Positions 61,843 through 64,000 of a DNA stretch of 64,000 nt are shown in pieces. The notes under the pieces were generated by a model. It worked only from the letters and a program-made list of their open reading frames with translations. It was not told where the DNA came from and searched no databases. Position numbers and translations under genes: made by a program. The DNA comes from Nitrospira sp. UBA2082 (lineage in GTDB: Bacteria > Nitrospirota > Nitrospiria > Nitrospirales > Nitrospiraceae), in contig DCZO01000014.1 in assembly GCA_002331335.1 (NCBI GenBank), forward strand, positions 361,556 through 425,555, in the 5' to 3' direction. Positions within the stretch are counted from its first letter, which is position 1, and every line of letters begins with the position of its first letter.

Positions 61843-61857
61843 GGCTATTTTCTTGCT
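61843..61857 (+). promoter_or_regulatory. Candidate sigma-54 promoter of pilT
   Basis: GGCTATTTTCTTGCT has GG and GC exactly 12 apart and a perfect -12 TTGCT; the -24 keeps GGC but not CAC. Start near 61868, about 110 bases before pilT. A sigma-70 reading (TTGCTT, 16 bases, CATGAT) overlaps and cannot be excluded. Confidence 0.33.
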
Positions 61858-61976
61858 TTCCCACTTCTCTGTGGCATGATGCCAGAAGTTTCTGCTGCCA
61901 TCTGTCAGCCGAAGCGAACTGAGGACCTCTCGCCAACGACACTAATGTTCGATGTCATGATGATGGAGCGAACTCG

Positions 61977-63035
61977 ATGGATATTTCCAAACTTTTGACG
62001 TTCTCGGTCAAAGAAGGTGCCTCAGATTGCCACATCAGCGCGGGCGAGCCGCCGATGATTCGAATCCACGGAGACCTCAAGAAACTCGATCATCCCGCAC
62101 TGACATCAGAGGAAACCCATGCGCTCATCTACGATTTGATGAGCGACGCCCAGCGGAAGAACTTTGAAGAAAAACGGGAGTGTGACTTCTCCTTTGAGCT
62201 CGGCGACATCGCCCGGTTTCGCGTCAACGTGTTCGTGCAACAGCGGGGGCTCGGCGCCGTGTTTCGAAACATCCCGACGCAGATCATCCCTCTGGAAAAA
62301 CTCGGCATGCCACCCATTGTCCGGCAACTGTGCGACAAGGAAAAGGGGTTGGTCTTGGTCACCGGCCCGACCGGCTCCGGCAAATCCACCACTCTGGCCG
62401 CCATGGTCGACTATCTGAACGCCACCTTCGAAGGTCATATCATTACCATCGAGGATCCCATCGAGTTCGTACACAAGTCGAAGAAATGCCTGGTCAACCA
62501 ACGCGAACTCGGCGTCCATACCCTGTCGTTCGCCAACGCACTGAAGTCGGCGCTCCGCGAAGATCCTGACATCATCCTCGTCGGAGAAATGCGCGACCTG
62601 GAAACGATTCAGCTGGCCCTGACGGCTGCGGAAACCGGCCACTTGGTGTTCGGCACCCTCCACACATCGAGCGCACCCAAGACCATCGACCGCATCATCG
62701 ACGCGTTTCCGCCGGCGTCGCAGGCGCAAATCCGAACCCAGCTGTCGGAGGCATTGGAGGCCGTCATTACGCAGACGCTGCTGAAGAAGAAATCGGGCGG
62801 ACGCGTCGCCGCCTTGGAAGTCATGGTGGCGACGACGGCCGTGCGCAATCTCATCCGTGAAGCCAAGCTGCACCAGATTCCCGGCATCATGCAGGCCAGC
62901 CAAAAGGACGGCATGCAGACGATGGACATGGCGCTGACCGAGCTGGTGACACGCGGGGTGGTACACAAAGTCGAAGCCCAGTCGCGCAGCATGAATCCCA
63001 ATCTTTTCGGCCAAGCCACGGCCGGCGCGGCATAG
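61977..63035 (+). CDS. pilT: Type IV pilus retraction ATPase
   Basis: 352 residues. PilT hydrolyses ATP to pull the pilus in (twitching). N-terminal PAS-like domain (about 1-100) with the start MDISKLLTFSVKEGASDCHIS; Walker A GPTGSGKST (130-138), Walker B EDPDIILVGEMRDLETI, and the His box HLVFGTLHTSSA. The AIRNLIRE-type segment TAVRNLIREAKLHQIPGIMQ is the PilT C-terminal motif that separates it from PilB. GGAGC lies 10 bases before ATG. Followed 22 bases later by a second PilT-type gene. Confidence 0.94.
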   Translation: MDISKLLTFSVKEGASDCHISAGEPPMIRIHGDLKKLDHPALTSEETHALIYDLMSDAQRKNFEEKRECDFSFELGDIARFRVNVFVQQRGLGAVFRNIPTQIIPLEKLGMPPIVRQLCDKEKGLVLVTGPTGSGKSTTLAAMVDYLNATFEGHIITIEDPIEFVHKSKKCLVNQRELGVHTLSFANALKSALREDPDIILVGEMRDLETIQLALTAAETGHLVFGTLHTSSAPKTIDRIIDAFPPASQAQIRTQLSEALEAVITQTLLKKKSGGRVAALEVMVATTAVRNLIREAKLHQIPGIMQASQKDGMQTMDMALTELVTRGVVHKVEAQSRSMNPNLFGQATAGAA

Positions 63036-63057
63036 CGAACTGGAACGGAGCAGACCG

Positions 63058-64000
63058 ATGGATATTCGCACCCTCTTGAAAGTGATGGTGGATCATGAAG
63101 CCTCCGACCTCTATCTGACCGTCGATGCGCCGCCGATCTACCGCATCCACGGCAGCACGCAACAGACCGACGCACCGCCCTTCACCAACGAACAGTTGGA
63201 AGCCTTGGCCCTGGCGCTCATGCGCGGCCAGCAGCGCGCGGAATTCGAAGAAAAAATGGAGATGAACCTCGCGCTCTACTACAAGGAGCTCGGCCGGTTC
63301 CGCGTCAACATCTTCAGGCAAAAAGGCAATGTCGGCCTGGTGTTCCGCCATATCAAGGCGGAGATCCAAACGGTCGAGGATCTCCAGCTGCCGCCCATCA
63401 TCAAAGACATCGCCATGACCAAACGCGGGCTGGTGCTGGTGGTCGGCGCCACCGGCTCCGGTAAATCGACCTCGCTCGCCGCCATGATCGACCACCGGAA
63501 CACGGTCCACCCCGGCCACATCATCACCGTGGAGGACCCGATCGAGTTCGTCCATCCACACAAGAAGTCGATCATCACCCAGCGCGAAGTCGGGTTCGAC
63601 ACCATAACCTTCCAAAACGCGCTGAAGAATACACTGCGTCAAGCGCCCGACGTCATCCTCATTGGCGAAATCCGCGACCGCGAGACGATGGAGCACGCCA
63701 TTTCGTTCGCCGAAACCGGCCACCTGTGCATGGGCACCCTGCACGCCAACTCGACCAACCAGGCGCTCGACCGGATCATCAACTTTTTCCCGGAAGAGAA
63801 ACGCCAGCAGTTGCTCATGGACTTGTCACTGAACCTGCGCGGCATGGTCTCGCAGCGCCTGCTGCCGATCCGCGACGGCAAGGGCCGCTGTGCCGCGGTC
63901 GAGATCATGCTCAACTCGCCGCTGATGTCCGACCTCATCTTCAAGGGCGAGGTGCACGAGATCAAGTCGATCATGGCGAAGTCGCGCGAGCTCGGCATGC
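63058..64000 (+). CDS. pilU: PilU-like second type IV pilus ATPase (partial, runs off the window)
   Basis: 314 codons are visible with no stop. It is a paralog of pilT (start MDIRTLLKVMVDHEASDLYLT) with Walker A GATGSGKST (130-138), Walker B VILIGEIRDRETMEHA and the His box HLCMGTLHANST. PilU helps PilT retract pili under load. The final PilU C-terminal tail is outside the window, so PilU rather than a second PilT is inferred from gene order and from sequence such as NFFPEEKRQQLLMDLSLNLRG. A GGAAC/GGAG site lies before the ATG. Confidence 0.86.
   Translation, partial: MDIRTLLKVMVDHEASDLYLTVDAPPIYRIHGSTQQTDAPPFTNEQLEALALALMRGQQRAEFEEKMEMNLALYYKELGRFRVNIFRQKGNVGLVFRHIKAEIQTVEDLQLPPIIKDIAMTKRGLVLVVGATGSGKSTSLAAMIDHRNTVHPGHIITVEDPIEFVHPHKKSIITQREVGFDTITFQNALKNTLRQAPDVILIGEIRDRETMEHAISFAETGHLCMGTLHANSTNQALDRIINFFPEEKRQQLLMDLSLNLRGMVSQRLLPIRDGKGRCAAVEIMLNSPLMSDLIFKGEVHEIKSIMAKSRELGM

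Noticed and set aside
1..64000. CRISPR arrays, tRNA/rRNA genes, insertion sequences, prophage genes
   Set aside because: No regularly spaced repeats, cloverleaf-like sequences, transposases or integrases were seen on either strand.

Overview
The window reads as chromosomal DNA from a GC-rich (high-50s percent by eye) Gram-negative bacterium. It encodes outer-membrane and lipoprotein exports, type IV pilus parts, an ABC-exported surface polysaccharide and the HisZ type of histidine biosynthesis. The gene mix (BcsS-like barrel, PilZ proteins, HisZ, tandem PilT/PilU) resembles Nitrospira-type Nitrospirota. That assignment is inference from gene content only; a deltaproteobacterium or relative is not excluded. 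I saw no rRNA, tRNA, CRISPR array, insertion sequence or phage gene.

Layout. (a) 1-9.9 kb, mixed strands: the end of a PilZ-domain protein (probably cellulose synthase-like) overlapping a BcsS-like outer-membrane protein; a secreted HExxH metalloprotease-like protein; prfC; a lone PilZ protein; a small membrane protein; a TtuA-type tRNA thiolase; a DnaJ-like chaperone; a CpxP/ZraP-like periplasmic protein; ilvD. (b) 9.95-45.2 kb, all minus strand: 32 tightly packed, often overlapping genes for a surface polysaccharide. They include a WecA/MraY-like initiating transferase, about 15 glycosyltransferases (GT4, GT2 and CgeB-like), 11 SAM-methyltransferase domains (four of them FkbM-type), two glycosyltransferase-methyltransferase fusions in opposite domain order, a UDP-galactopyranose-mutase-like flavoprotein, a NodB deacetylase, a hexapeptide acyltransferase, an SGNH/GDSL protein, a GT-C membrane protein, and a Wzm/Wzt exporter whose ATPase carries a C-terminal sugar-binding-type domain. 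(c) 45.2-49.9 kb, minus strand: a second ABC exporter, a TPR-like protein and an O-antigen-ligase/polymerase-like protein with a TPR tail. (d) 50-52.7 kb: a type IV pilin with its own terminator and a possible sigma-54 promoter, then a TPR lipoprotein. (e) 52.8-58.1 kb: an operon transcribed aminotransferase - serA - hisZ - dnaB. (f) 58.3-64 kb: an MltD-like lytic transglycosylase, a membrane-anchored TPR protein, bioF, pilT, and a second PilT-family ATPase cut by the window end.

How it fits together. Much of the window concerns the cell surface: cellulose-type polymer with c-di-GMP (PilZ) sensing at the left edge, a very heavily methylated ABC-exported polysaccharide in the middle, and type IV pili on the right. 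The cluster holds transferases and decorators but no recognisable nucleotide-sugar synthesis genes, so precursors must be made elsewhere. The strongest leads are the density of methyltransferases next to a Wzt with a sugar-binding-type tail, the mirror-image fusion proteins, an ops-like GGCGGTAGC element directly before the ligase gene, sigma-54-like promoters ahead of both the pilin and pilT, and a class V aminotransferase beside serA that could replace SerC.
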